NCBI RefSeq assembly: GCF_003410055.1 | Contig: NZ_QUZK01000025.1 | Coordinates: 1 to 63,773, forward strand | DNA length: 63,773 bases | Direction: 5' to 3' | Source: Wenzhouxiangella sediminis | GTDB taxonomy: Bacteria > Pseudomonadota > Gammaproteobacteria > Xanthomonadales > Wenzhouxiangellaceae | Part shown: positions 41,891 through 49,924 of the stretch, in pieces | Numbering within the stretch: position 1 is the stretch's first letter | Layout: the number at the start of each line of letters is the position of its first letter | Translations under genes and position numbers: made by a program | Notes under the pieces: generated by a model | Database searches by the model: none | Seen by the model: the letters and a program-made list of their open reading frames with translations, nothing else | What the model was told of the DNA's origin: nothing

Positions 41891-43068
41891 GCGCCACCTC
41901 CCCGGCTGACGCGAATGCGACCGTTGGCGCCCTGGTCGTCCAGGCTGGCGGTCTGCACCTCGGCAGAGAGGTCGAGTGCGCGCAGGCGCTGCTCGAGGTC
42001 TTCGAGGGCGGCCACGTCGGGCGCGCGCAGCCCCAGTTCGAGCACGCCGTCGCGGTAGTCGAGACGCTCGACCTGCAGCTGGGCCTGCCCGTCGATCACC
42101 GGGGCGATTCGATGCATGAGGTCGAGCAGGCCGGCGGCCTGGCCGAAGCGCAGGCGGGCGAGTTCGCGCTCGGCCAGCGTCTGCTCGCGTCCCGGCACGA
42201 CGCGCCCGACCTCGGGGAAAGCCTGGCGAAACTGCCGTTCGATGGCGGCGTCGAGCTCGGCGGATCGCTGGGCCAGCTGGTAGCGCTCCAGGCCGGCGTA
42301 GGCGACGACCATCACGACGGCGGCGACGGCGAGAATCGCCGTCCAGCGCCACTGGGACTGGGCGGTCGCGGCCGATTTCGGTGCCCAGGCGCCGCTGAGC
42401 AGGTTCAGTTCGATGGCATAAGCCTGCCGGGCCAGGATGGCCGGCAGCGGCTGGCCGTCGTCGCGATCATCGGTGCCGCGCCGCTCGACCCAGTCGGGCC
42501 TTTGCCCCCCGTACCAGTCCCAACCGGCGTCGGCCGGAGCAACCGAATCGATCATGTCGGCGGCCAGCTCGGCGTCGAAGCTGGTGAACGACCACTCACC
42601 CCACCGCACCAGGATGCGACCGTCGTGCTCGGCCAGACTGACCCGTCCCGTCTGCCAGGGCAGGCACAGGGCGTCGGGAAGCATGCGCTCGGCGGGGGTG
42701 TTCGCCAGGGGCGCCGTGACCTCGTCCATGACGCGGTTGGCGATGCTCACGCATCGCAGGCGGCCCGCTTGGTCGCGCGGCCCGGCGACCACGTGTTCGT
42801 CCTCGGCGCTGCCGGCCAGGTGTTCCTCGGCCGCCCACTGCATGGCCTGCTGCAGCTTGCGGCCGCGCAGCGGCGGCAGGTCCAGGGTCAGGCCCAGGCA
42901 GCGCGAAGCGTCCACCAGCACGGTGGCCGGTCGCTCGCCCGGCCAGTCGGGCGACGCCGGATCGCACCGGCCGTGGTCGGCGACCCGGCCGCCGCGATCG
43001 AGCAGCACCCACGACCAGCGCGTGCCGGCGGCATGGATGACCAGGCTGTCAGAGCGCGCTCGCGCCAT
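41887..43068 (-). CDS. gspL: Type II secretion system protein L
   Basis: A 393-aa protein with an actin-like cytoplasmic domain (about 1-235) that recruits the GspE ATPase, one transmembrane helix at about 246-265 (WTAILAVAAVVMVVAYAGL) and a periplasmic ferredoxin-like domain (about 315-393). The cytoplasmic segment LPPLRGRKLQQAMQWAAEEHL is typical of GspL. It lies 2 nt after gspK. Confidence 0.9.
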   Translation of the reverse strand: MARARSDSLVIHAAGTRWSWVLLDRGGRVADHGRCDPASPDWPGERPATVLVDASRCLGLTLDLPPLRGRKLQQAMQWAAEEHLAGSAEDEHVVAGPRDQAGRLRCVSIANRVMDEVTAPLANTPAERMLPDALCLPWQTGRVSLAEHDGRILVRWGEWSFTSFDAELAADMIDSVAPADAGWDWYGGQRPDWVERRGTDDRDDGQPLPAILARQAYAIELNLLSGAWAPKSAATAQSQWRWTAILAVAAVVMVVAYAGLERYQLAQRSAELDAAIERQFRQAFPEVGRVVPGREQTLAERELARLRFGQAAGLLDLMHRIAPVIDGQAQLQVERLDYRDGVLELGLRAPDVAALEDLEQRLRALDLSAEVQTASLDDQGANGRIRVSRGGGA

Positions 43069-43070
43069 GT

Positions 43071-44000
43071 TCAGGGCACCCCCTGGCTGAAACGACGGAA
43101 GCCATCATAACCCGCCGCAGAACCGTTCATCAGGCGGAAATAGTCGCGCTCGACGCCGTCGATCACGACCCGCGCCTGGGCCAGGTACCAGCGGCTGCGA
43201 ATGCCCAGGCGCACGCGCTCGTCCGGGCGAATCAACGGTGCCACGAGCGGATGTTCGATGAAGTGCACGGGCTGGGAATAGGGCCCGTCGGCGATCACCC
43301 GGCGCGCCTGCTCGACGTCCAGTTCGGCGACCACGGCGGCGAGCACTTCCGGCCGGGCGGTGTTGACGTTGATGCGCAGTTCCGGCTCCGGCAGCGCCGT
43401 GACCAGCGGTGCCAAGGCCTGCCAGGCGGCCGCGTCGACGCTCCTGAGCCAGCGCAGCTCGCTGGCATTGGCGAGCAGGACACCAGCGGTGCGATAGGGC
43501 GGATCCTGGCGCGCGTACCAGTCGTTGGCCGCACTGCCCGGCCGCGGCATGACCGCGCCGTCGAGCCAGTCGGCCAGTTCCTCGGCGATGATCGGGTTGA
43601 GCCCGATCTGCTCGAGCAGGCGCCGGAAGGCCTCGCGGGCCTCGGTCGCCGTGGCGCCGTCGGGATGGCCGAGCGCGTTGAGATTGAACAGCGCGCCCTG
43701 GTCGATGAGCCGCCCCTGCACCATGCCGCCGGGAACCTGGAACGGCGCCGTCCAGCTGCCGTCGAGCGCGGCGGCTTCGGCGCCCTGGGCCATGGCCTCC
43801 TCGAGCATGCGCCGGGCAAGAATCGACATACCCTGTGCGTACTGCCAGGAGCGCTCGCTGGCCAGCAGGGCCTCGCTGCGCGCCAGGGAACGCTGGCCGC
43901 GCTCGAGCAGCGCCGTGGCAATCACGGCCGCCAGCGCTGCGGTGATCAACGCGATCAGGAGCGCGCTGCCGCGCTGCCGCCGCAAGACGCCCGACCTCAC
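43071..44000 (-). CDS. gspK: Type II secretion minor pseudopilin K
   Basis: A tip pseudopilin of 309 aa. The prepilin peptidase site is RQRG-SALLIALITAAL (cleavage after G11). As in other GspK proteins the mature residue 5 is not Glu. The large globular domain contains the helix-hairpin region RINVNTARPEVLAAVV (about 207-222). It overlaps gspJ by ATGA. Confidence 0.92.
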   Translation of the reverse strand: MRSGVLRRQRGSALLIALITAALAAVIATALLERGQRSLARSEALLASERSWQYAQGMSILARRMLEEAMAQGAEAAALDGSWTAPFQVPGGMVQGRLIDQGALFNLNALGHPDGATATEAREAFRRLLEQIGLNPIIAEELADWLDGAVMPRPGSAANDWYARQDPPYRTAGVLLANASELRWLRSVDAAAWQALAPLVTALPEPELRINVNTARPEVLAAVVAELDVEQARRVIADGPYSQPVHFIEHPLVAPLIRPDERVRLGIRSRWYLAQARVVIDGVERDYFRLMNGSAAGYDGFRRFSQGVP

Positions 44001-44587
44001 TGGAGCACCACCACCCGGCGAACGCGGCCGAAGCGGCGCGTTTCCAGGATCACCTCGATGGCGACCGGCAGGCGCGCGAGCGCCTCGTCGGGCGGCCAGC
44101 GCCGCTGCCAGGACCCACTTGCGTCGCGGTAGGAGAACTCGAGCGCCTCGACCTCCGGCAGCACGGTTTCAGTCAAGGCCTGGCTGTCGGCCACACGGTC
44201 GGTAACCGGCCAGCTGATGCGCTGCAACTCGGTGCCCGCGAGCTGCCAGCCGAAGCGCTGCAGGGTCGAACGCTTCACGTCCGCGGGATTGACCCAGCCG
44301 CTGCGAGTGCCGGCGAGGCGGCGCGGCTCGCCGACAAGGGCGGGCTCGTTTCGGCCGAGGCCCGAGGCCACCGGGCGGGAAGCGAGCTGGCGGAGATCAC
44401 TGTCCAGGCGCGCGACGGCCAGCTGCAGCCCGCCGAAGTCCTCGCTGCGCTCGCGATGACCGCTCGCGGCGCTGCTGAGCGCGTCGAGGGCGACGTAAGC
44501 GCTGGCCGAAAGGATGGAGAACACCACGACCGCCACCAACACCTCGACCAGCGTATAGCCGCGGGAGCGCGTTGCGATCAGCCTCAC
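43997..44587 (-). CDS. gspJ: Type II secretion minor pseudopilin J
   Basis: A pseudopilin of 196 aa with the prepilin site SRG-YTLVEVLVAVVVF (cleavage after G10, E15 at mature position 5). The globular part has the GspJ elements SDLRQLASRPV and ELQRISWPVTDR. ATGA overlaps on both sides (gspI and gspK). Confidence 0.92.
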   Translation of the reverse strand: MRLIATRSRGYTLVEVLVAVVVFSILSASAYVALDALSSAASGHRERSEDFGGLQLAVARLDSDLRQLASRPVASGLGRNEPALVGEPRRLAGTRSGWVNPADVKRSTLQRFGWQLAGTELQRISWPVTDRVADSQALTETVLPEVEALEFSYRDASGSWQRRWPPDEALARLPVAIEVILETRRFGRVRRVVVLQ

Positions 44588-44946
44588 GGCGCCAGGAATC
44601 CGGTATGCATGACGATCGGCGAGTCGGCCCCGGGCCGGTCTCGCACGGCCACGTCGACGCGCAGGAGCTCACCGCCGGGCGCGGGCTGGATGAGCATGGT
44701 CCAGTACCAGGTGCGCCCGCCCATCCGGGCGCTGCCCTGCCGCTGGCCGGGGGACACGCCCACCTCGAGCTGGAGCTCCGAGAGCGCGTTGTCGGCCACC
44801 CAGAGCGCCCAGGTACGTTGTTCGAGTTCGGCCTGCGAATCGAGCACCTGGCTGCCGGCCCGTCCCAGCGCGGCCACGGCCACCGCGACCACCACCAGGG
44901 CGACGAGTACCTCGAGCAGCGTGAATCCCGATAACCGCGTTCTCAT
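44584..44946 (-). CDS. gspI: Type II secretion minor pseudopilin I
   Basis: A small pseudopilin of 120 aa with the site LSG-FTLLEVLVALVVV (cleavage after G7, E12 at mature position 5). Its core WALWVADNALSELQLE matches the GspI consensus WxAxNxL. ATG at 44946 overlaps the gspH stop; the open frame upstream of it lies inside gspH and is rejected. Confidence 0.92.
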   Translation of the reverse strand: MRTRLSGFTLLEVLVALVVVAVAVAALGRAGSQVLDSQAELEQRTWALWVADNALSELQLEVGVSPGQRQGSARMGGRTWYWTMLIQPAPGGELLRVDVAVRDRPGADSPIVMHTGFLAP

Positions 44947-45455
44947 CCCGGGACCTCCACGGCGAGGCGCCCACCCGGCTCGCCCAGCAGGGACGCCGAG
45001 CGAGAATCGAGTCTCAGCTCCAGCTCGAATCGGGTGAGTTCGCCCAGCGGCTGGCAGACCAGTTGCGGGGAAGCCGGTTCTTCTTCGAGAGGCACGCTGC
45101 GATCTTCGACCGAGAGGTCGACATCCACGTCTCCCAGCCATGCTCGGGGCCGGGCGATCGAGTCGTCGGGGACGGGGGCCCAGCCCTGGCTGGTCGACTG
45201 CCAGAAGTCGTAACCGGCACGGGTTATGCGAATGCCCCTGGGTTTCGACTGGAACATCGCCTGTTCACACTGATAGTCGATCAGGGCAGCCAGCCGCTCG
45301 AGCTGGTCGACCGGTTCGGCCCCCGAGCGCCAGTCACCCAGGCGCAGGACGACCAGGGCGGCGAGGATGGCGGCGATGGTGACGACCACCAGCACCTCGA
45401 TCAGGGTGAATCCTTCGGCCGCCCCTGGAATGGCTTTGCGCTCGGCGAGCGACAT
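44943..45455 (-). CDS. gspH: Type II secretion minor pseudopilin H
   Basis: A pseudopilin of 170 aa with the site AEG-FTLIEVLVVVTIAAIL (cleavage after G15, E20 at mature position 5). ATG at 45455 gives a 15-residue leader. A start at 45500 with GAGGG upstream would give a 30-residue leader and overlap gspG; it is possible but less usual. The globular domain ends in a strand block with LGEPGGRLAVEVPG. Confidence 0.85.
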   Translation of the reverse strand: MSLAERKAIPGAAEGFTLIEVLVVVTIAAILAALVVLRLGDWRSGAEPVDQLERLAALIDYQCEQAMFQSKPRGIRITRAGYDFWQSTSQGWAPVPDDSIARPRAWLGDVDVDLSVEDRSVPLEEEPASPQLVCQPLGELTRFELELRLDSRSASLLGEPGGRLAVEVPG

Positions 45456-45471
45456 GGCAGTCGCCGCAATC

Positions 45472-45909
45472 CTACCGTTCCCAGTTACCGATCTCTGCAT
45501 TGATGCCCTCGCCGCCGGGCGAGCCGTTGGCGCCGAAGGACCAGACGTCGATTTCGGCGTGTACGCCGGGGTTGAGATACTGGTATTCGTTGCCCCAGGG
45601 ATCGGTCGGCAGGTTGTCGATGTAGCCGCCCTGCTTCCAGTTCGGCGCGGGCGGTTGCCCCGAGGGCGGCCTCACCAGGGCCTCGAGCCCCTGCTCGGTC
45701 GACGGGTAGTTGAAGTTGTCGAGCTTGTACATGTTGAGCGCGGTCACCAGGGCCTGAACGTCCTGCTTGGCCTTGGTCACGCGGGCCCTGTCGGGTTCAT
45801 CCATGACACGCGGCACCACGACCGCCGCCAGAATGCCGATAATGACGACCACGACAAGAATCTCGATGAGCGAAAAACCGCCGTGCGCGCGAGGATTCAT
45901 CCGTTTCAT
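45472..45909 (-). CDS. gspG: Type II secretion major pseudopilin G
   Basis: The main subunit of the T2SS pseudopilus, 145 aa. The leader ends HGG-FSLIEILVVVVIIGIL (cleavage after G11, E16 at mature position 5). The GspG core NMYKLDNFNYPSTEQGLEAL, DPWGNEYQYLNPG and the C-terminal DVWSFGANGSPGGEG (Ca2+-site loop) are intact. It heads the leftward cluster gspGHIJKLMN; gspC, D, E and F are not in the window. A promoter lies directly upstream. Confidence 0.97.
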   Translation of the reverse strand: MKRMNPRAHGGFSLIEILVVVVIIGILAAVVVPRVMDEPDRARVTKAKQDVQALVTALNMYKLDNFNYPSTEQGLEALVRPPSGQPPAPNWKQGGYIDNLPTDPWGNEYQYLNPGVHAEIDVWSFGANGSPGGEGINAEIGNWER

Positions 45910-45944
45910 GGTTCCAGTTGGGACTGTAGCTGCCAGGTGGAACC
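45910..45944. promoter_or_regulatory. Inverted repeat in the gspG leader
   Basis: GGTTCCA (45910-45916) and TGGAACC (45938-45944) form a perfect 7-bp dyad, 21 nt apart, just before the gspG start codon. In RNA it would put the ribosome site into or beside a stem; in DNA it could be an operator next to the start point. Confidence 0.4.
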
Positions 45945-45945
45945 C

Positions 45946-45973
45946 ATCATACGCGCAAACGGTTCGCCGACAA
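45946..45973 (-). promoter_or_regulatory. Promoter of the gspG-N operon
   Basis: Leftward TTGTCG (45968-45973), a 16-nt spacer and TATGAT (45946-45951), with an expected start near 45939. It lies within the 80-bp gap divergent from rsmE. Confidence 0.55.
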
Positions 45974-45989
45974 GACAGATGAAGGACTG

Positions 45990-46721
45990 ATGCGCGTCAT
46001 CCGAATCCACACCGAAGAGCCGCTCGAAGCCGGGCGCGAAGTCGAGCTCGAACCCGGCCCCTCCCGACACCTGGTACGGGTGCTTCGGCAGAAGAAGGGG
46101 CACCAGCTGGCCGTGTTCAACGGCGACGGCTACGAGTACTTCGGCACCATCACGGCGACCGGCCCGGGCGACCGTTGCTGTGTAGCGATCGAGCAACGCC
46201 TCGAAGTGAATGTCGAATCACCCCTGCCGATCACGCTGGTACAGGCGGTGGCCCGCGGCGACCGAATGGACTGGTGCATCCAGAAGGCCTGCGAGCTCGG
46301 CGTAACCGGAATCCGACCGGTCTTCACCGAGCGCACGGAAGTTCGCCTGGAAGGCAAGCGCGCCGACAAGCGACAGCATCACTGGCAGCAGGTGGCGGTG
46401 GCCGCCTGCGAGCAGAGCGGCCGCGTTCGCGTGCCGACCGTGCAGCCGCCGGTGGCGCTGACGTCCCTGGACTGGCCCGCCGGCCGACGCCTGCACCTCG
46501 ACCCAAAGGCCGACCGGCCGCTGAGCCGCATCGAAGCCCCGGACAAGGACGGGCTGGTGCTCACCATCGGCCCGGAGGGCGGCCTCACCGAGGCGGAAGT
46601 CGCCTGGCTCGAACGACAGGACAGCAGCGGCGTGGCGCTGGGACCGCGCGTCCTGAGAACCGAAACCGCGGGGCCGGCCGCCATTGCCGCCCTGCAGACC
46701 GTGTTTGGAGACTGGCAATGA
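45990..46721 (+). CDS. rsmE: 16S rRNA (uracil-1498-N3)-methyltransferase
   Basis: A SPOUT-class RNA methyltransferase of 243 aa. The N-terminal PUA-like domain contains HLVRVLRQKKG. The C-terminal trefoil-knot domain has DRMDWCIQKACELGV, LTIGPEGGLTEAEV and VALGPRVLRTETA, the AdoMet-binding knot loops of RsmE. The stop overlaps the prmA start in an ATGA. Confidence 0.96.
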   Translation: MRVIRIHTEEPLEAGREVELEPGPSRHLVRVLRQKKGHQLAVFNGDGYEYFGTITATGPGDRCCVAIEQRLEVNVESPLPITLVQAVARGDRMDWCIQKACELGVTGIRPVFTERTEVRLEGKRADKRQHHWQQVAVAACEQSGRVRVPTVQPPVALTSLDWPAGRRLHLDPKADRPLSRIEAPDKDGLVLTIGPEGGLTEAEVAWLERQDSSGVALGPRVLRTETAGPAAIAALQTVFGDWQ

Positions 46722-47650
46722 GCGACAGCCCCGAAGCCGTGCGCTGGCTGCAGGTGCGCGTGACCGTCGACGAACCCGCCGTCGACGAGGCCGAGGCCGC
46801 GCTGCAGGAAGCCGGCGCGCACGCCGTGACCCTGCTCGACGCCGCCGACGTGCCCGTGCACGAACCCGAGCCCGGCAGCACGCCGATGTGGCCGCAGACC
46901 ATCGTCGAGGGCCTGTTCGACGCCGACGTCGACCGCTCGACCATCGCCGATGCCCTGGCCGAGGCCGGTCTGGTGGAGGCAGCCGCCAGCGCGCGCTTCA
47001 ACGAGCTCGTCGAGCAGGACTGGGAACGCGCCTGGATGGACCGCTACGAGCCGATGCGCTTCGGCCGCGGCCTGTGGATCTGCCCTTCGCATCTCGAGCC
47101 CGACCCCGATTGGGCGCTGGTCATCCGGCTCGATCCCGGACTGGCTTTCGGCTCGGGTACCCACCCCACGACGGCGCTGTGCCTGGAGTGGATCGACGGC
47201 ATGGACCTGGCCGGCTGCGACGTCCTCGATTTCGGTTGCGGTTCCGGCGTGCTCGCCATCGCGGCCGCCCTCAAGGGCGCCGATCGCCTGGTGGCCGTCG
47301 ACCACGATCCCCAGGCCCTGCTGGCCACCGAGGAAAACGCCCGGCGCAACGGACTCGAAGGCCGCATGGAGTGCCTGCTGCCCGACGCGTTCGAAGCGCT
47401 GCCCGGGGATCGCCGCCGATTCGACCTCGTGTTGGCCAACATCCTCGCCGCGCCGCTCGTCGAACTGGCCCCGCGGCTGATCGACTGCCTGCGTCCCGGC
47501 GCCACCCTGGTGCTGTCGGGCATCCTGCCCGAGCAGGTCGATTCGGTGGCGACGGCTTACCAGCGTCTCGGCGCACCCGTCGACCAGAGCCTGCGCGACG
47601 ACTGGGCGCGGCTGGTGTTCGTCGCGACCGAACGGGATCGCGACGCGTGA
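46718..47650 (+). CDS. prmA: Ribosomal protein L11 methyltransferase
   Basis: It trimethylates lysines and the N-terminus of ribosomal protein L11. The N-terminal domain contains EQDWERAWMDRYEPMRFG; the linker is DPGLAFGSGTHPTT; and the AdoMet domain has VLDFGCGSGVLAIAAA and the NILAAPL catalytic-loop motif. The length is 310 aa. ATG at 46718 overlaps the rsmE stop. The prmA stop overlaps the GTG start of the next gene, so translation machinery genes run straight into the acyltransferase genes. Confidence 0.96.
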   Translation: MSDSPEAVRWLQVRVTVDEPAVDEAEAALQEAGAHAVTLLDAADVPVHEPEPGSTPMWPQTIVEGLFDADVDRSTIADALAEAGLVEAAASARFNELVEQDWERAWMDRYEPMRFGRGLWICPSHLEPDPDWALVIRLDPGLAFGSGTHPTTALCLEWIDGMDLAGCDVLDFGCGSGVLAIAAALKGADRLVAVDHDPQALLATEENARRNGLEGRMECLLPDAFEALPGDRRRFDLVLANILAAPLVELAPRLIDCLRPGATLVLSGILPEQVDSVATAYQRLGAPVDQSLRDDWARLVFVATERDRDA

Positions 47651-48513
47651 TCGCGCCGCTGCGCTGGATCCGACACCAGGTGACCGACGCCGCCACGGCC
47701 GTCGTCGCGCCCCTGGTGGCCGCCCTGCTGCCGGCCAGAATCTCGAAATCCCTGCTGTGGCGCATCGCCGGCCTGTCGTGGCTGTTCGCCGAGCACCGCC
47801 AGGCCGTCGAGAAGAGCGAGCAGCGCTGCTTCGGCGAGCCCGTCGGCCTGTTGCAGCACTGGGCCTGGACCAACCTCATGGACGCCATGGAAACCTGGCG
47901 CATCGCCCTGGGACTGGGGCCGCGTCTGGACATTCAGGGTCAGTGGCCGGAGCACCCCGGCTTCGTCGCCGCCGGCATCCACTACGGCTCCGGCATCGGC
48001 GCACTCTGGCACCTGCGCGAACAAGGTCTTTCCCCGCGCCTGGTCTACCGCCCGGTCGTGCGCGGCGACATGCCCGGCCGGCCGGTGCTCTACCTCTGGG
48101 CGCGCCTGCGGGTTCACCTGATGCACCGACTCTGCCCGGCCGGGGCGATCGCCACCGGGCGTTCCTCGGAAACGATTCTCGAGGCGCTGCGCGAGCAGCG
48201 TTCGACCATGATGCTCGTACTCGACACCCCCGGCGCGCCGGACAGCCGCTGGCAGCTGACCGTCGGCGGCTGCCGGGTGGGCCTTCGCACCGGCGGGCTC
48301 CGACTGCTCGAGGAAGAAGCACCACGGGTCACCTTCTTCCACGGCCGCTTCGACCGCGACAGCGGCCTGACGCGGTTGACGCTGCGAACGCTGGATGCCG
48401 AAGAGTCCGGACCGGCGGGCCTGATGGAGGTCATGCAGGCCGCGATCGACGAGGATCCCTGCCAGTGGGTCCTGTGGCACTGCATCGAGGGGCACTGCTC
48501 GGCGCCGGCATGA
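47647..48513 (+). CDS. Putative LpxL/HtrB-like acyltransferase, divergent
   Basis: A 288-aa protein resembling lipid A/lysophospholipid acyltransferases of the LpxL superfamily in its overall layout: an N-terminal amphipathic segment, FVAAGIHYGSGIGALWHLRE (H112 at the place of the catalytic His), ATGRSSETILEALREQRSTM and a late TFFHGRFDRDSG. In LpxL the His is followed by HX4E/D; here the equivalent position after H112 is Ile, so the acidic partner is missing or shifted. The start is GTG at 47647, overlapping the prmA stop. It could be a divergent enzyme or a non-catalytic relative; placed before MBOAT and SGNH genes it suggests envelope acylation. Confidence 0.5.
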   Translation: MIAPLRWIRHQVTDAATAVVAPLVAALLPARISKSLLWRIAGLSWLFAEHRQAVEKSEQRCFGEPVGLLQHWAWTNLMDAMETWRIALGLGPRLDIQGQWPEHPGFVAAGIHYGSGIGALWHLREQGLSPRLVYRPVVRGDMPGRPVLYLWARLRVHLMHRLCPAGAIATGRSSETILEALREQRSTMMLVLDTPGAPDSRWQLTVGGCRVGLRTGGLRLLEEEAPRVTFFHGRFDRDSGLTRLTLRTLDAEESGPAGLMEVMQAAIDEDPCQWVLWHCIEGHCSAPA

Positions 48514-49922
48514 CCTTCGACTCACTGACATTCGCGCTGTTCATCGTCACGCTGTGGGCCCTGGTCGGCGTCACGCGCGGATGGCGGGCTCGCAAGCTCG
48601 AGCTGCTCGCCGCCAGCTACCTCTTCTACGCCGCCTGGAACCCGGTGTTCATCTGGCTGCTGGTCGTCTCGACGGTGGTCGACTGGCACGCGGCCCGGCG
48701 ACTGGCGGCCACCGACAACCCCCACGGCCGCAAGGCCTGGCTGCTGCTGTCGGTGCTGGTCAACCTGGGCCTGCTGAGCTGGTTCAAGTACGCCGACTTC
48801 TTCATCGCCAACTTCAACCAGCTCACCGCCTGGGCCGGCCTGCCGGGCTTCCAGGCGCCCCTGATCGACGTCGTCCTGCCGATCGGGATTTCCTTCTATA
48901 CCTTCCAGACCCTGTCCTACACCTTTGACGTGTACCGCCGGCGGATCCAGCCGGGCAATGATTTCGCCGACTACGCCCTGTACGTGAGCTTCTTCCCGCA
49001 GCTGGTGGCCGGCCCGATCGTGCGCTACGAACAGTTCGCCGGCCAGCTCGCCTCGCCGCGGCCGATGACCGCCGCCAATCTCGAGGTCGGTGCGGCCCTC
49101 ATGGTCGCGGGCCTTTTCCTGAAGACGGTGCTGGCCGACAGCGTGTTCGCGCCCGTTGTCGATGCCGGATTCTCGGCAGTCGACGGCATCGGCACCTTGT
49201 CGGCCTGGTCGAGCATCCTGTCGTTCAGCGGCCAGATCTACTGCGACTTCGCCGGTTATTCGCTGTGCGCCATCGGCGCGGCCCGCATCTTCGGCTTCGT
49301 ACTACCCAAGAACTTCCACGCGCCCTACGCGGCGCTGGGCTTCTCCGACTTCTGGCGGCGCTGGCACATCACCCTGTCGACCTGGATCCGCGATTACCTC
49401 TACATCACGCTGGGCGGCAACCGCCACGGCCGCGCCCGCACGCTCGGCAACCTGGTGATCGCCATGGGCCTGGGCGGGCTGTGGCACGGCGCGGCCTGGA
49501 CTTTCGTGCTGTGGGGCCTGGCCCACGGCCTGTGGCTGGTCATCGAGCACGCGCTCAGGCCGCTGGCCGGCCGCTCGGCCCTGCTGGCGCATCGCGCGAT
49601 GGCGCCGCTGTACATGGCGGTGACCTTCGTCGTCGTGACGCTGACCTGGGTGCTCTTCCGGGCCGAGAACCTGGCCCAGGCAGGGTCTTTCTACGCCGCC
49701 CTGCTGAGCGTCTCGGGATCGAAGATGAGCACGGCCGCCTGGCTCGCCCTGGCGACCATGGCCGGGCTGCTCGCCTGGCATGCGGCCATTCGGCGCGTCG
49801 AGATCGAGCTCGTTTACGATCGCCTGGCCTGGCCGCTGCGGGGGATCGTCATGGGGCTGCTGCTGGCCGCCGTATTGACGAGCCCCGGTGAAAGCCGCGC
49901 CTTCATCTACTTCCAGTTCTGA
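48510..49922 (+). CDS. MBOAT-family membrane O-acyltransferase (AlgI/DltB-like)
   Basis: A polytopic membrane acyltransferase of 470 aa that carries acyl groups across the inner membrane to an envelope or exported polymer. Signatures: LPIGISFYTFQTLSYTFDVYR, YVSFFPQLVAGPIVRYEQF, FSDFWRRWHITLSTWIRDYLY, and the catalytic His H326 in GGLWHGAAWTF. ATG at 48510 overlaps the previous stop. The downstream SGNH protein is the typical periplasmic partner. The substrate could be an alginate-like, cellulose-like or other polysaccharide; no glycan synthesis genes are nearby to tell. Confidence 0.93.
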   Translation: MTFDSLTFALFIVTLWALVGVTRGWRARKLELLAASYLFYAAWNPVFIWLLVVSTVVDWHAARRLAATDNPHGRKAWLLLSVLVNLGLLSWFKYADFFIANFNQLTAWAGLPGFQAPLIDVVLPIGISFYTFQTLSYTFDVYRRRIQPGNDFADYALYVSFFPQLVAGPIVRYEQFAGQLASPRPMTAANLEVGAALMVAGLFLKTVLADSVFAPVVDAGFSAVDGIGTLSAWSSILSFSGQIYCDFAGYSLCAIGAARIFGFVLPKNFHAPYAALGFSDFWRRWHITLSTWIRDYLYITLGGNRHGRARTLGNLVIAMGLGGLWHGAAWTFVLWGLAHGLWLVIEHALRPLAGRSALLAHRAMAPLYMAVTFVVVTLTWVLFRAENLAQAGSFYAALLSVSGSKMSTAAWLALATMAGLLAWHAAIRRVEIELVYDRLAWPLRGIVMGLLLAAVLTSPGESRAFIYFQF

Positions 49923-49924
49923 CG

